DNA of 64,000 nt from Margaritifera margaritifera. Taxonomy: Eukaryota; Mollusca; Bivalvia; Unionida; Margaritiferidae. Positions within the stretch are counted from its first letter, which is position 1; every line of letters begins with the position of its first letter. The position numbers and the translations under genes were made by a program. Below are positions 37,673-48,029 of this stretch, piece by piece. The notes under the pieces were generated by a model, which saw only the letters and a program-made list of their open reading frames with translations, made no database searches and was not told the origin of the DNA. The stretch is taken from the NCBI GenBank assembly GCA_029931535.1, contig JAQPZY010001689.1, forward strand, positions 1,391,501 to 1,455,500, read 5' to 3'.

Positions 37673-37909
37673 AACAATTAAAATGAAAATACCATTATAA
37701 TATTTACCTAAATGTTATGACATATTCTAAGACAAAATTGTTTCTAGAACATGGAGTACATGATCCTATTTCTCTCTTGCTTTGTGCTTCATTAATTCAA
37801 AAATCTGGGGCAACTGTCATTTATCTGTGTTTCTTGTAACATAGGTGTGGGTTTTTTAGGCATATGCATGCATTGCATCTACATTTAGAAACTGTTATGT
37901 CCATTTCAG

Positions 37910-37990
37910 ATGCATCCGTGCCCAGAAAAGCAGCGAGAAGCTTCAGGGTGGAGTTCCAAGAAACATGAAGAAGAAAAACAGGGAAACTTG
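37910..37990 (+). CDS. SMG5: SMG5 exon, PIN domain middle
   Basis: This 81-nt exon (phase 2 in, 2 out) encodes CIRAQKSSEKLQGGVP, then a basic run and RETW. It matches the SMG5 region I(R)xQK...W. In human SMG5, acidic residues precede the tryptophan (QDADAW, from memory); here the equivalent is KNRETW. This agrees with the accepted view that the SMG5 PIN domain lacks the full nuclease triad. The acceptor AG is at 37908-37909; the donor is ACTTG|GTGTGT. Reading through the donor would meet TAA within about 30 nt, which supports the splice site. The codon TG|G gives the conserved W. Confidence 0.85.
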
Positions 37991-38059
37991 GTGTGTTACA
38001 GATAATAGAGCCTAACACTATACAAGTACTGACTGACAGTTTAGTAAGATAAATGGAGC

Positions 38060-39330
38060 TTTTTAGCTTTGTTAGTCAAAGACCAGAGGAGCTTATGTGA
38101 TGGCCTGTTGTTCATCAGTTAGCACAAGTTTGTTATCACAACTTCACCTAAACTACTGGGAGGATTTCCATGTAGCTTCACATACATATTAATTCCAGGG
38201 TCTAGTTTATCCTCAATGAAAATGGTACCCCTCAAAAACGCAATATAGCCATCAATGGTGGCCATCTTGAAAATCTTATTGCGACTTCTCCTCAACAGAT
38301 GGTCATATTGACATGGGGGTTTTCACTAAAAGACTTTTAATGACATGTAGATGATCCTAAATGCAAACAGTGCCAATTTGACATTCAGCATAGCCACCAT
38401 AGCAGCCATCTTGAAAATCATGTTATCGTTAGTTCTCCAGAAAAGGTGGTTATATCAACATGGAGGTTTCTACTAAAAGACTGCTTATGACATGTACATG
38501 AGCCTGAATGAAAATGGTGTCAGTTTGATGTCCAACATAGCTGCCACGGCAGCCATGTTTAAAATCTTGTGATTGCTACTCCTCCTGAGAGGATGCCATA
38601 TTTACATGGCATTTTCACCTAAAGACTTTGATTGAGAGGTAGGTGATCCTGAATGAAAACAGTACTGATATGCATCCTCCCTCCCTCCCCTTCCACCACC
38701 ACCACAGCAGCCATCATGAAAATCTTGTGATGGCTACTCCTTCAGAACAGATGGTTGTCTTGACATGAACTTTTCAGTGACATATTTCTTGTAGTATGTT
38801 GTTGGTCCAGTATTAAAATAATGCTATACTAACCTATATTTCTTGTAGTATGTTGTTGGTCCAGTATTAAAATAATGCTATACTAACCTCCAAAATGGCT
38901 GTTGTAGTCGTCATCTTGAAAATCTTATGGCTGCTTCTCCTGTACCGATGGTTGTATCAGCATGGGGTTTCGCTAAAACACTGTAACAGTATGTAGCTGG
39001 TCCTGAATGAAAATGGTGCTGATCTGACCTCAAACATGGCAACCATACTGGCCATCTCAACAGTCTTGTTATCACTACTCCACTGGAACAAATGATGGCA
39101 TATTGACATGGGGCTTTTCACTAAAATGCCTCTTGCATTATGTAATTGGTCTTCAATGAAAATGGTGCAGATCAGACCACCAACATGTCCATCAGAATGG
39201 TGCAGATCATACCACCAACATATCGGCTTGTGAACAAGTTTGAAAACCAGACCTATTTGACCTTGGGGGTTAAATCGTAGGTCACTGCTTGCATTTCTAT
39301 ACTTCATTGCACTTAGGAACACAGTGACTT
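38060..39330. repeat. Degenerate long-unit tandem repeat, about 150 bp
   Basis: Same family and orientation as 3380-4670: units with GCCATCTTGAAAATCTT, TCATATTGACATGGGG-like and CCTAAATG(A/C)AAA stretches. It includes a clean 52-bp duplication (about 38786-38887, TTCTTGTAGTATGTTGTTGG). It lies in the 4.65-kb SMG5 intron. Confidence 0.8.
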
Positions 39331-39445
39331 GTGCATATACAAATGAATTTTGACCAGACTGTGTATTTTTTTGTTTTTCAGTTAAGAAGTTGATAGTACT
39401 CTGATATTGATTTCAAGGTCAAAGGTATTGACTAAAGCTTTTTAT

Positions 39446-39744
39446 CAGCGATGGCTTGTGAGTATGATAACACTCATAGATATGAATGGATTTTTATCGA
39501 TGGCTTGTGAGTATGATAGCACTCATAGATATGAATGGATTTTTATCGATGGCTTGTGAGTATGATAACACTCATAGATATGAATGGATTTTTATCGATG
39601 GCAATTGACTATGATAACACTCATAGATATGAATGGATTTTTATCGATGGCTTGTGAGTATGATAACACTCATAGATATGAATGGATTTTTATCGATGGC
39701 TTGTGAGTATGATAACACTCATAGATATGAATGGATTTTTATCA
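39446..39744. repeat. Tandem repeat, 49-bp unit, 6 copies
   Basis: CACTCATAGATATGAATGGA recurs every 49 bp from about 39471 with almost no change. The copies differ mainly in GATGGCTTGTGAG versus GATGGCAATTGAC. Confidence 0.96.
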
Positions 39745-40490
39745 AGCCCAGTTTGTGGATATATCTGAAAAATACCTTGAATGATATCAGTACAGTAACT
39801 TGGATTTTTCAAAATATAAAATTAATTATAGATTAAACCAAACATAGCATGTGAGTCTATCTTGACAGCATCTGAGACAAGTTCATTGATCTTCTGCCTG
39901 TGATATCAGATTCAAGGTCAAAGGCCATGACAAAGATTTTTATACTGGACTTATCTTGTGAACATGTTACTTCAAAAATAGATTATTTTTTTTTACCAAA
40001 TCTTGTATTTTGGGGTTCCTCAAGAATATCTTAGGTGATTTCAGTATTCAGCAGTTAATAAAAGAAGGGAAGAAATGGATTTCTCATGGATTAATGCAAA
40101 TTCTTTTTGGGCAGTTGAGCATCTGTCCATATGAGAGATTCTTGTTATCACTGATACAAAATAATAATGTCAGTCCAGTTTCAATGATGGGCAACCATCA
40201 TCAGGGATCTGATTCAAGAGGAGAAGCCATATGTGTGAAACAACCTTGCTGTAGTGATAACGAGTTTTAATATAAATCATGTCTTGTAGGCAGATAATCT
40301 CCTACTGTGGTGAAATTTAAATGTCTTTTTTTATTTTTAATAAGTTATATGATTCAAGAATATTTTTTCAAAATTTGACTAAAATGTTTTTGTTTTGTAT
40401 CTATCACCCTTGCCAGTGGGGTTACTTATCTGTATATGGCTAAACCTCAACAACCTTAAGCTAACTTACAAGTATATTGACTATATATAT
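39745..40490. other. SMG5 intron, unassigned
   Basis: Contains CAAGGTCAAAGG motifs like those of the long-unit arrays. No gene was recognised. Confidence 0.45.
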
Positions 40491-40640
40491 ATATAACCAT
40501 TTGCATATGACTATAATCCATTTGCATATGACTATAATCCATTTGCATATGACTATAACCCATTTGCATATGACTATAAACCATATGCATATGACTATAA
40601 CCCATTTGCATATGACTGTAACCCATTTGCATATGACTAA
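40491..40640. repeat. Minisatellite, 21-bp unit, 7 copies, octamer-bearing
   Basis: CATTTGCATATGACTATAA repeats every 21 bp. Six of the seven units carry ATTTGCAT, the POU/Oct octamer in reverse orientation; one has ATATGCAT. Frames are open on both strands because 21 is divisible by three; these are not called as genes. Confidence 0.95.
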
Positions 40641-41300
40641 CCCTATTAGTATGAGTTACAGACACAAAAACAAAATATTTTACATTTTATATTTGAGGAT
40701 AATTTGAGAATAAAAAAATAGCTTAGTTTTTGAAAGGGCAGTTTCATTTAAACATGCATGGTACCCAGGGAAGGCAGTTTTTTAAAAAAAAATATATGCA
40801 AGGGTACTCTGATCAATCCAAGAATTCATTTGAAAATGATGCAAAAATCTAAACTGCATCTGTGGGTGATTTCTCCACATTGAAAGTGCCTTCCCAGGGT
40901 TTTAAGTATGTTTACTGGAACAGCCCTAAGTGTTCTGACCTTGAAATGGGTAGTTTTACTTGTGAAACAAAAATGAAATGCAGATTGAATGCAAACAAAT
41001 GCAAAATGAATGCAGATGAAACTATGAATGCAGAACACAAATGCAAAATGCAGATTGCATAAATATTTTGAAAGGGTTTGAAAATCGATTATTTTCAAGA
41101 TGTCCTAAATTTCCAAGGTCGAAAGCCCATTTGCTTGATAATCCAGTATCAGATTGTTCACACCGACAGACAGTTTTTGACCTCTTATAAGCCGTGACAT
41201 TGTTCTTGTTGAGGCAGACATTAAAAAATACAGCCACGGATGTGATGAGATCATCACTGGTGGTTGTATCTGTATAGTCTTTATTTGAATAAAAAAAATA
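40641..41300. other. SMG5 intron, unassigned
   Basis: A degenerate ATGCAAA-rich patch lies at about 40970-41060. No gene was recognised. Confidence 0.45.
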
Positions 41301-41655
41301 TAATTTGCTGACATATACTCTACAGCAGTATATTTTTACACTTGTTGCAGTTGTGGTTTTATTTTAATTTATAATTTGCTGACATATACTCTACAGCAGT
41401 ATATTTTTACACTTGTTGCAGTTGTGGTTTTATTTTAATTTATAATTTGCTGACATATACTCTACAGCAGTATATTTTTACACTTGTTGCAGTTGTGGTT
41501 TTATTTTAATTTATAATTTGCTGACATATACTCTACAGCAGTATATTTTTACACTTGTTGCAGTTGTGGTTTTATTTTAATTTATAATTTGCTGACATAT
41601 ACTCTACAGCAGTATATTTTTACACTTGTTGCAGTTGTGGTTTTATTTTAATTTA
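41301..41655. repeat. Tandem repeat, 71-bp unit, 5 near-identical copies
   Basis: CTTGTTGCAGTTGTGGTTTT begins at 41341, 41412, 41483, 41554 and 41625. The copies look identical by eye, so amplification is recent. Each unit carries TATATTTTTACACTTGTTGCAG, which reads like a 3' splice acceptor. It lies in the intron before the SMG5 exon at 42646. Confidence 0.97.
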
Positions 41656-42506
41656 TCATAAATTCAATACTGTCTTTTGCATTTAATACATTTACTATTT
41701 CATTAAAGCTCACTTTTTAATAATACAAAATAAGAAAGCTAAAGTTCTCACCATTTAATAGTTTTGAAAACAGAAAACCTGGCTTGGGTAAATGCATTTC
41801 AACTTCATTCTAAATGAGTGAAAATGAAAGGAGACAGATGGAAGTGATAAATGCAAAATCTTAATGCATTACTGAGGATACATGAAAAACGATGAGATGG
41901 TAGATGCAATGCCATCATGAATTGAATGCAAATGGAACTTAAATGAAATGCACGCAGAATGCAGATCAAATGCAGATTTGGTAAAATTAGCCGTTTCAGA
42001 GTCTGTACATACAATTATTTTTTGGGGATGCTTTGGAAGGTGTTTTAGAGTGGAAAATTGAGATATATATACCTTAACACTTCAGACATTATACATCTCT
42101 CCCCCATTATAAATGATGCCAACATCTCTGATTTTGGCAGAGTTTCTCAGATTTTCTTGGTGAAACTCCTCATTCAATTTTATGCATCTTTTTCTCACAT
42201 TTCTTAATGTGTCAATTTCTTAACATTTTTTAGTTCTGAGACAAAGTTCTCCAGTGAAAGAAATTAAATTAACATCAGTTTTTGCACAGCTTCAATTTCC
42301 AGTAAATGTTACACATGCTGTATATCTCACGTTAACCGATTCATAAGAATCTGATCGGTACCAGTTGACCATGAGGTAGGGGAAAAAACACTGCATATGA
42401 AGAAAACAATTTGAACATCTTTGTGTGACATTTATTTAGGAAGGTTCTTGTTAAAGTGCCAGGAGATGCGGTCTTGATCCCTTGAGAAAGGTTGAAAATC
42501 AATTTT
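41656..42506. other. SMG5 intron, unassigned
   Basis: A second ATGCAAA-rich patch lies at about 41915-41980. Nothing else was supported. Confidence 0.45.
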
Positions 42507-42507
42507 G

Positions 42508-42600
42508 GTGTATTTTGGAGATTCTGAATTGCACCTCTTACCTTGCCTAGCAAGGCAGGGGACCTGGGATCAGAGGGCATTGTGGTCATCTGATAATCAC
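42508..42600 (+). pseudogene. SMG5: Decayed duplicate of the SMG5 exon at 42646
   Basis: GTGTATTTTGGAGATTCTGA and the following roughly 70 bases align with the exon 138 bp downstream at about 80 percent identity by eye (shared blocks TACCTTGCC and GACCTGGGATCAGAG). It is broken in three ways. No AG acceptor precedes it (TTTTG|GTG). An in-frame TAG at 42548-42550 replaces CAG. A one-base length change in the G run shifts the frame. The flanking intron sequence is not duplicated. Confidence 0.85.
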
Positions 42601-42645
42601 ACTGTTTTTAATACTGCATTATGTTTGTTTGCCTGTCTGTTTCAG

Positions 42646-42800
42646 GTGTATATTGGAGATTCTGAATTGTGCCCAGTACCTTGCCCAGCAAGGGGGGGAC
42701 CTGGGATCAGAGAGCATGGTAACTATCTTGTCCACATCAGATTACAGTACAGAACCACACCCACTTGTCCAGCAGGGATTGACCAACAGCAAACAAGATG
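42646..42800 (+). CDS. SMG5: SMG5 exon, PIN domain C-terminal part
   Basis: This 155-nt exon (phase 2 in, 1 out) encodes CILEILNCAQYLAQQGGDLG, then SESMVTILS and a polar stretch ending NSKQDG. It matches the W.LY.IL.SC..L helix and the SGMVTI strand of animal SMG5. The acceptor is CTGTCTGTTTCAG (AG at 42644-42645); the donor is GATG|GTAAGA. The split codon G|GT joins to the last exon as glycine. Confidence 0.95.
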
Positions 42801-42897
42801 GTAAGATGAACTCATATTTATCTTCAAATATGTCTAAACTGAATGTGAATGTAGATGAAAACCTTGGCCCACATTCTTACTATATCATATTTACTGA

Positions 42898-43358
42898 TGG
42901 TGTTGGCTGGGTACTGATTCATAGATTGCATTTACTGGATACTGATTCAGTAATGGTATTGGCTGGGTACTGATTCAGTAATGGTATTGGCTGGGTACTG
43001 ATTCAGTAATGGTATTGGCTGGGTACTGATTCAGTAATGGTATTGGCTGGGTACTGATTCAGTAATGGTATTGGCTGGGTACTGATTCAGTAATGGTATT
43101 GGCTGGGTACTGATTCAGTAATGGTATTGGCTGGGTACTGATTCAGTAATGGTATTGGCTGGGTACTGATTCAGTGATGGTGTTGGCTGGGTACTGATTC
43201 AGTGATGGTGTTGGCTGGGTACTGATTCAGTGATGGTATTCGTTGGGTACTGATTCATTGATGGTATTTACTGAGTACAGATTCAATGATGGTATTGGCT
43301 GGGTACTGATTCAATGATGTTATTACTTAGTACTGATTCAGTGAATGTATTGGCTGGG
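42898..43358. repeat. Minisatellite, 28-bp unit, about 15 copies
   Basis: TGGCTGGGTACTGATTCAGT followed by AATGGTAT repeats every 28 bp, with degenerate units at both edges. The array is interrupted at its right side by the transposon at 43361; a last fragment resumes at about 45035-45062. Confidence 0.95.
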
Positions 43359-43360
43359 TA

Positions 43361-45032
43361 CCATATTTGCTGGCCTATAAATCGATACTTTTTGACCTGG
43401 AAGTCAGGGCTTTGTCTTATACTCCGAATCGACTTATATATGGATCTTGTCATTGAAATTGCTTTACCGTAATTAAATTTTTCGTATGTGAAAAAATAAA
43501 TAATTTTTTTCAAAGTACGAAAAATAAAGTGTAAAAATAAAATTATCATTTTGGGGAAGAGATCGTGTACAAAAAAATATAGGACCCTACATTGAGAAGG
43601 ATTTTAAAATATTTACATTATCGTCATTATTAAATTTACGTGGATCAGACGTAATTGCACTAAAGCAGCATGTACTATTAATATATGTTGTTTAAATTTG
43701 TGTACATATATGTGTATTAGAATAGACAAGTTAGAAAACGAATTATCATGACATGAACATAGGTATTCCATCACATGTTTTTCTTCTTGCACCTCGTGAT
43801 CGAAATAAAATATGCCCCGATATGAGAGAGAGAGAGAGAAGTATATTTCATCCCTTCTTCATGCTTTTTTGCTTAATATACCTTACTGCCCTGTTTAGCT
43901 GAAGTTTGTGTCAAAGAGAGAAAATGATATTAGAATAGTTAATGGAAAAATTAAAAATACATACCATACTCCTTCAGTTTCAAAGATATATAATTTATAT
44001 TTAAATATTCACAATATTTATATCCATATATACTCCATTTAGTTTAAATCCCAGGAATGATTATTTAGCATGCTGTGCTATTTTCTTTGCAACTACAACG
44101 ACCTCTCCATTCCCACCAAATAAGATTACCCTTTAGCAGTAAGTGCATGTACACTTTCCTGTGATTAGGTGGCATTAATGGTTTGATCTTTGCTCATGCT
44201 CTGACACTTATGTTGGCCAGAATAAAAGGTGTCGCTGGTTGAGAAACTTACATGAGTAACCACCTGGCATTACAGGTCATTAGACAGTACTGCATACATT
44301 ATCATGTGTTACAGGATCGATTACAATACCCTATGGGTAGCCTCATTTCTCTATTGGTAGCCTCACTAGTTTGATATTGTCTGCCAGATCTTGCCTTCAA
44401 ACAGGTGTCAACTGGAATGATCTGGTAAAAGTTGTAGGCATATTTAATTAGCATGTAAATAACACTACAAAGCCATGTGTACATGAGTAAGATCACCATC
44501 GTCAGGTAACTGAACAATACATAATACAATTGCCCTGTAACCTCTCACTCTCTCCAAAAGCTGCAAATAAAAACTGCTCTGAATACATACGTTCTTACAC
44601 ACTGACACAGTGTTGTTTCCCCTCACATACATGCATTAACTTAAAACAACAAGTCTTTATCGAGTTCTTTTATTTTTTGTTGTACATGTAATTTGATAAT
44701 GAGGTTACTGTTGCTGTAAGAATACAAGTTGCACTTCACTTTTTGAGAACAGTGGTTCATATCATTGTGTACAATTTGCCAATAAATAATACCTGTAAAC
44801 AATACATGTACAGACTATCTTAATCAGTTTCCCAAATAATCTGGAATAGCATACAGTGATACCATTAATATTCATGAAACCGGAAGTTACTAGCGAAAAG
44901 ACGAAGCCAAGGTTTTGATCTGGCTTTGTCTTATACTCCACATCAATTTATACATGGACGAAGAATGGAAAATGTTCAAAATAAGCGAATTCGACTTATA
45001 CTCCACATTGACTTATAGGCCGGCAAATACGG
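43361..45032. mobile_element. Non-autonomous DNA transposon, TATAAGTC-type termini, TA target
   Basis: The left end CCATATTTGCTGGCCTATAA and, on the other strand, the right end CCGTATTTGCCGGCCTATAA are flanked by TA (43359-43360 and 45033-45034). Subterminal TCTTATACTCC(G/A) and GACTTATA repeats occur at both ends. There is no transposase frame. The termini resemble those of the complete pogo-type element at 28191, so a related transposase may have moved it. A block ATCATTTTGGGGAAGAGATC near 43543 is shared with the element at 2195. A GA microsatellite lies at about 43827. Confidence 0.88.
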
Positions 45033-45062
45033 TACAAATTCAATGATGGTATTGTTTTGGTA

Positions 45063-45527
45063 CTGATTTTTATATAACACTTTGCCTCTTTTATAAAATT
45101 AGCACCAGGGCTTGTAGCCTTTTCTGCCCTAAAAAATGAAAACAAGGAGTAAGGGTGGGTAGAGGCAATTTCCATGCACAGCCTGTCTGTGACCATTCCA
45201 TCTTCTGCAGACTGATCATATATTTGGGTCCCAATAAAGCTGTTGTGATGCTAATTAAACCTTGGTATACTGGCCACCTGCATAAACTGGGCCAAAAGTT
45301 TGGTCCCAGAATGCAGTGTCCTGTTTCAGGAAGTTCTACTGTACTTACAATCTATTGTAATTTTGGACATGAATGAAAGCAAGGGATATCCTGTGTTTGG
45401 TTAAGTAAAAATATTGGATTTTTGGGGTTTTTTAGGGGGAGGGGACACTTGTCTTAAGCACAATACTGGTGGTAGTTACATCAAAGTTTGATTGAAGAAG
45501 CATATGCAATATCATGGAAATCTTATG
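45063..45527. other. SMG5 intron, unassigned
   Basis: No supported feature. Confidence 0.45.
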
Positions 45528-45870
45528 CTGCATCTTGTGCATATACCTGTGTATTTTTTAAAATAATAATGAAGTATTTTTCTTATGCATATACCTGTGT
45601 TTGTTTGTAAATAATAATGAAGTATTTTTCTTGTGCATATACCTGTGTATGTTTTAAAATTATAATTATGTATTTTTCTTGTGCATATACCTGTGTATGT
45701 TTTCAAAATAATAATTAGGTCTTTTTCTTCTGCATATACCTGTGTATGTTTTTAAATAATAATGAAGTATTTTTTTGTGCATATACCTGTGTATATTTTT
45801 AAATAATAATGAAGTATTTTTTTCTGCATATACCTGTGTGTGTTTTTAAATAATAGTTAAGTATTTTTCA
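45528..45870. repeat. Tandem repeat, about 48-50-bp unit, 7 copies
   Basis: GCATATACCTGTGTATGTTT recurs seven times, followed by AAATAATAATGAAGTATTTT with small length changes. Confidence 0.95.
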
Positions 45871-46118
45871 TTGAAAATACAGTGAGTTTACTATCTTTCA
45901 TGGGGTACAGATGTTTTGGACATTTTTTGGTTGCCTCAAACTACGAATTCAAAGACACAACAAACAGTTATCCTCCTGTGCAAACATTAGAATGATTTTT
46001 CCCACTCCTCAAATTTTAGTACCAACAAAAATGTCCTTTTTGCAAAACCACAAAAATTTTATATCTATGGAAATAAATGTATTCACAGTAATTTAAATAT
46101 TGAATATCTTTTTTGCAG

Positions 46119-46186
46119 GTGTTGTGGTTGAGAATATTTCTACTTTCATCAACAAGTGGAAATCTCTTTTGAAGAGCAAAGGCTGA
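46119..46186 (+). CDS. SMG5: SMG5 last coding exon with stop
   Basis: 68 nt of coding sequence (phase 1 in) ending in TGA at 46184-46186. It encodes VVVENISTFINKWKSLLKSK plus G. This corresponds to the extreme C-terminus of SMG5, where a V(D/E)(I/N)...FY..WK pattern precedes the end. The acceptor is ATCTTTTTTGCAG (AG at 46117-46118). With the five upstream exons the total is 612 nt, an exact multiple of three. The exon continues into the 3' UTR. Confidence 0.93.
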
Positions 46187-46443
46187 GGCAAGAAGATGTA
46201 AACCTTGGCTACAAAGTCTGGTTATTAATTATAGCCACTAGTCTGTCATATGAACATGGGCTTGACTGGCTGATAAGTCAAACAAATGAATTCTCAATAT
46301 GGGAAAGTGTCACCAGCATCACTACTAGGATTGTGGTTTATGATAATTATGATAAAACAAGGTCTACTGCACTTGATGATAGCAATAACATTTGTTATTC
46401 TGCCCTCATACCTGACACTGCAGATTGGTTCCTGACAGGAAAT

Positions 46444-46478
46444 AATAAAATTTAAGAAGAAAATGCAGCTCAAATAAA
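46444..46478 (+). promoter_or_regulatory. Candidate SMG5 polyadenylation signals
   Basis: Two AATAAA hexamers lie at 46444-46449 and 46473-46478, about 260-290 nt after the stop codon. Later AATAAA sites exist (for example near 47515), so the true 3' end is not fixed. Confidence 0.5.
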
Positions 46479-48029
46479 ATGATGGACACAACTGCTAATA
46501 TGGGATGATAAGAATCCACTTACTTGCTGACAGTCATCAGTTTTTAATACTGAAAAATATAATGGATGAATGTTTTTTTTTGTACTGTAACATACATCAG
46601 ACTTGAGCTCAGAGTGGATATGAGGTTGTCTTAGATTAATATTAACGTTCCATAAAGTTCTCTTTGACTGTACATCTTGAGTTTTAAAATGCATGCATTT
46701 CAATCATTAAACAAAATTGTTAGATTGATTCTGCTGCAGTAATGTAGACAAATTCCACTGTGTGCTTTTGATCTACTAGATTTTGTAAAGTAAACAGAAA
46801 CAATAGAACTCAGCCATACATTAACCTGGTAAATGGCATGTGTACTATGGGTGGTCCAGTTCCTTATTTCAGAAGTTATGCTCAAGATCTCTCACATCTT
46901 TTAGAATGTGCCTGCTGGGTTGAATTCACAACATGGATGTCAAGAAATAGTACCTGTTCATATGAAATGCTTCCATAATTTATGTGTAAATTTCTGATGC
47001 AATCTGGTCATATATTTTCTTAGATCCGTAAATGTTAAGGAAAGGAAAAGTTTGAATTGACTGATGATGGGTATCCTTAATGTGTGAATACATGCCAAGT
47101 TCAGGTGTTGTTTGGCCCTTCTTAAGCTAGACACATGCGAGGTTTTCATGGTGGGTCATTTCAAAGTATTTTATCTCTCTAATGTCCATGTAAGCATACA
47201 GATTTGACTGCCTCATTTTATTTGCTTTGGGGATACATCTACAACCACAGGTATATCATATTTTTTTTATTTGCTTTGGGGATACATCTACAACCACAGG
47301 TATATCATCTTTTTTTATTGTTGCATATATTTTATAAAAAAACAATATAGCAAAGAACAATTGAGATGTGAGACCTGAAGAACAAAGCCTTCTGAAACAG
47401 AGAATGACTTTAAAATCCCATTGTAAACTTGTGCAATCGAGTAACAGGTGAGAGTGATGAGTGAGTTCCATTAACAGTTTCTGTGAGTGTGTTTTAAATT
47501 TATAGTTGATCAAGGAATAAAATGTTGCTCATAACTTCTTGTTGATCTTGTCGTCTAATTCCTGTATAATTAACCATTTCCTAATTGACTGGTCATTTTC
47601 AAAAAATCCCTCTTTCTCCTCCTCCTCATCGTGGGCATCAGGGGATTTTACAGGGGAGAAAGGGGGCACAATTCATCAATTTTCCACTCACTAAAACCTA
47701 TTGCTGCCAGAACATTTAACATTATTTTCTATCAAGATGAATATGTTTAGGTTTTACAACCAAAACTATACATTGTCCCTGCTTTCAGGCTAGATGGAGG
47801 AGGTTAGGAAGTTTCAGGTCATTTACCAGGGTGAAAAGGTGTTCGGTTAAGTACATGAAAATAACTAGACTGCTAAATGCATCTCTGCTGTTGAAATGTA
47901 ACTGTAGTTATGGTGTTAATTTCTTGTGCAAAGAACAAACAAGAAGTTTCTGAAGATGTATGTTTTTCTCCTTCCTTTTTTTCACACAAGCTTGCTCCTT
48001 AAGCTGTTTATTTGTTGACATACTCCTCT
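46479..48029. other. Downstream of SMG5, unassigned
   Basis: A 43-bp phrase containing TTTGCTTTGGGGATACATCT is doubled at about 47218-47310. No gene was recognised on either strand. Confidence 0.45.

Noticed and set aside
42505..42804. 99-codon frame across the exon duplicate and the real exon
   Set aside because: It is in the wrong frame for SMG5; the internal similarity (VYFGDSEL and VYIGDSEL) only reflects the exon duplication.
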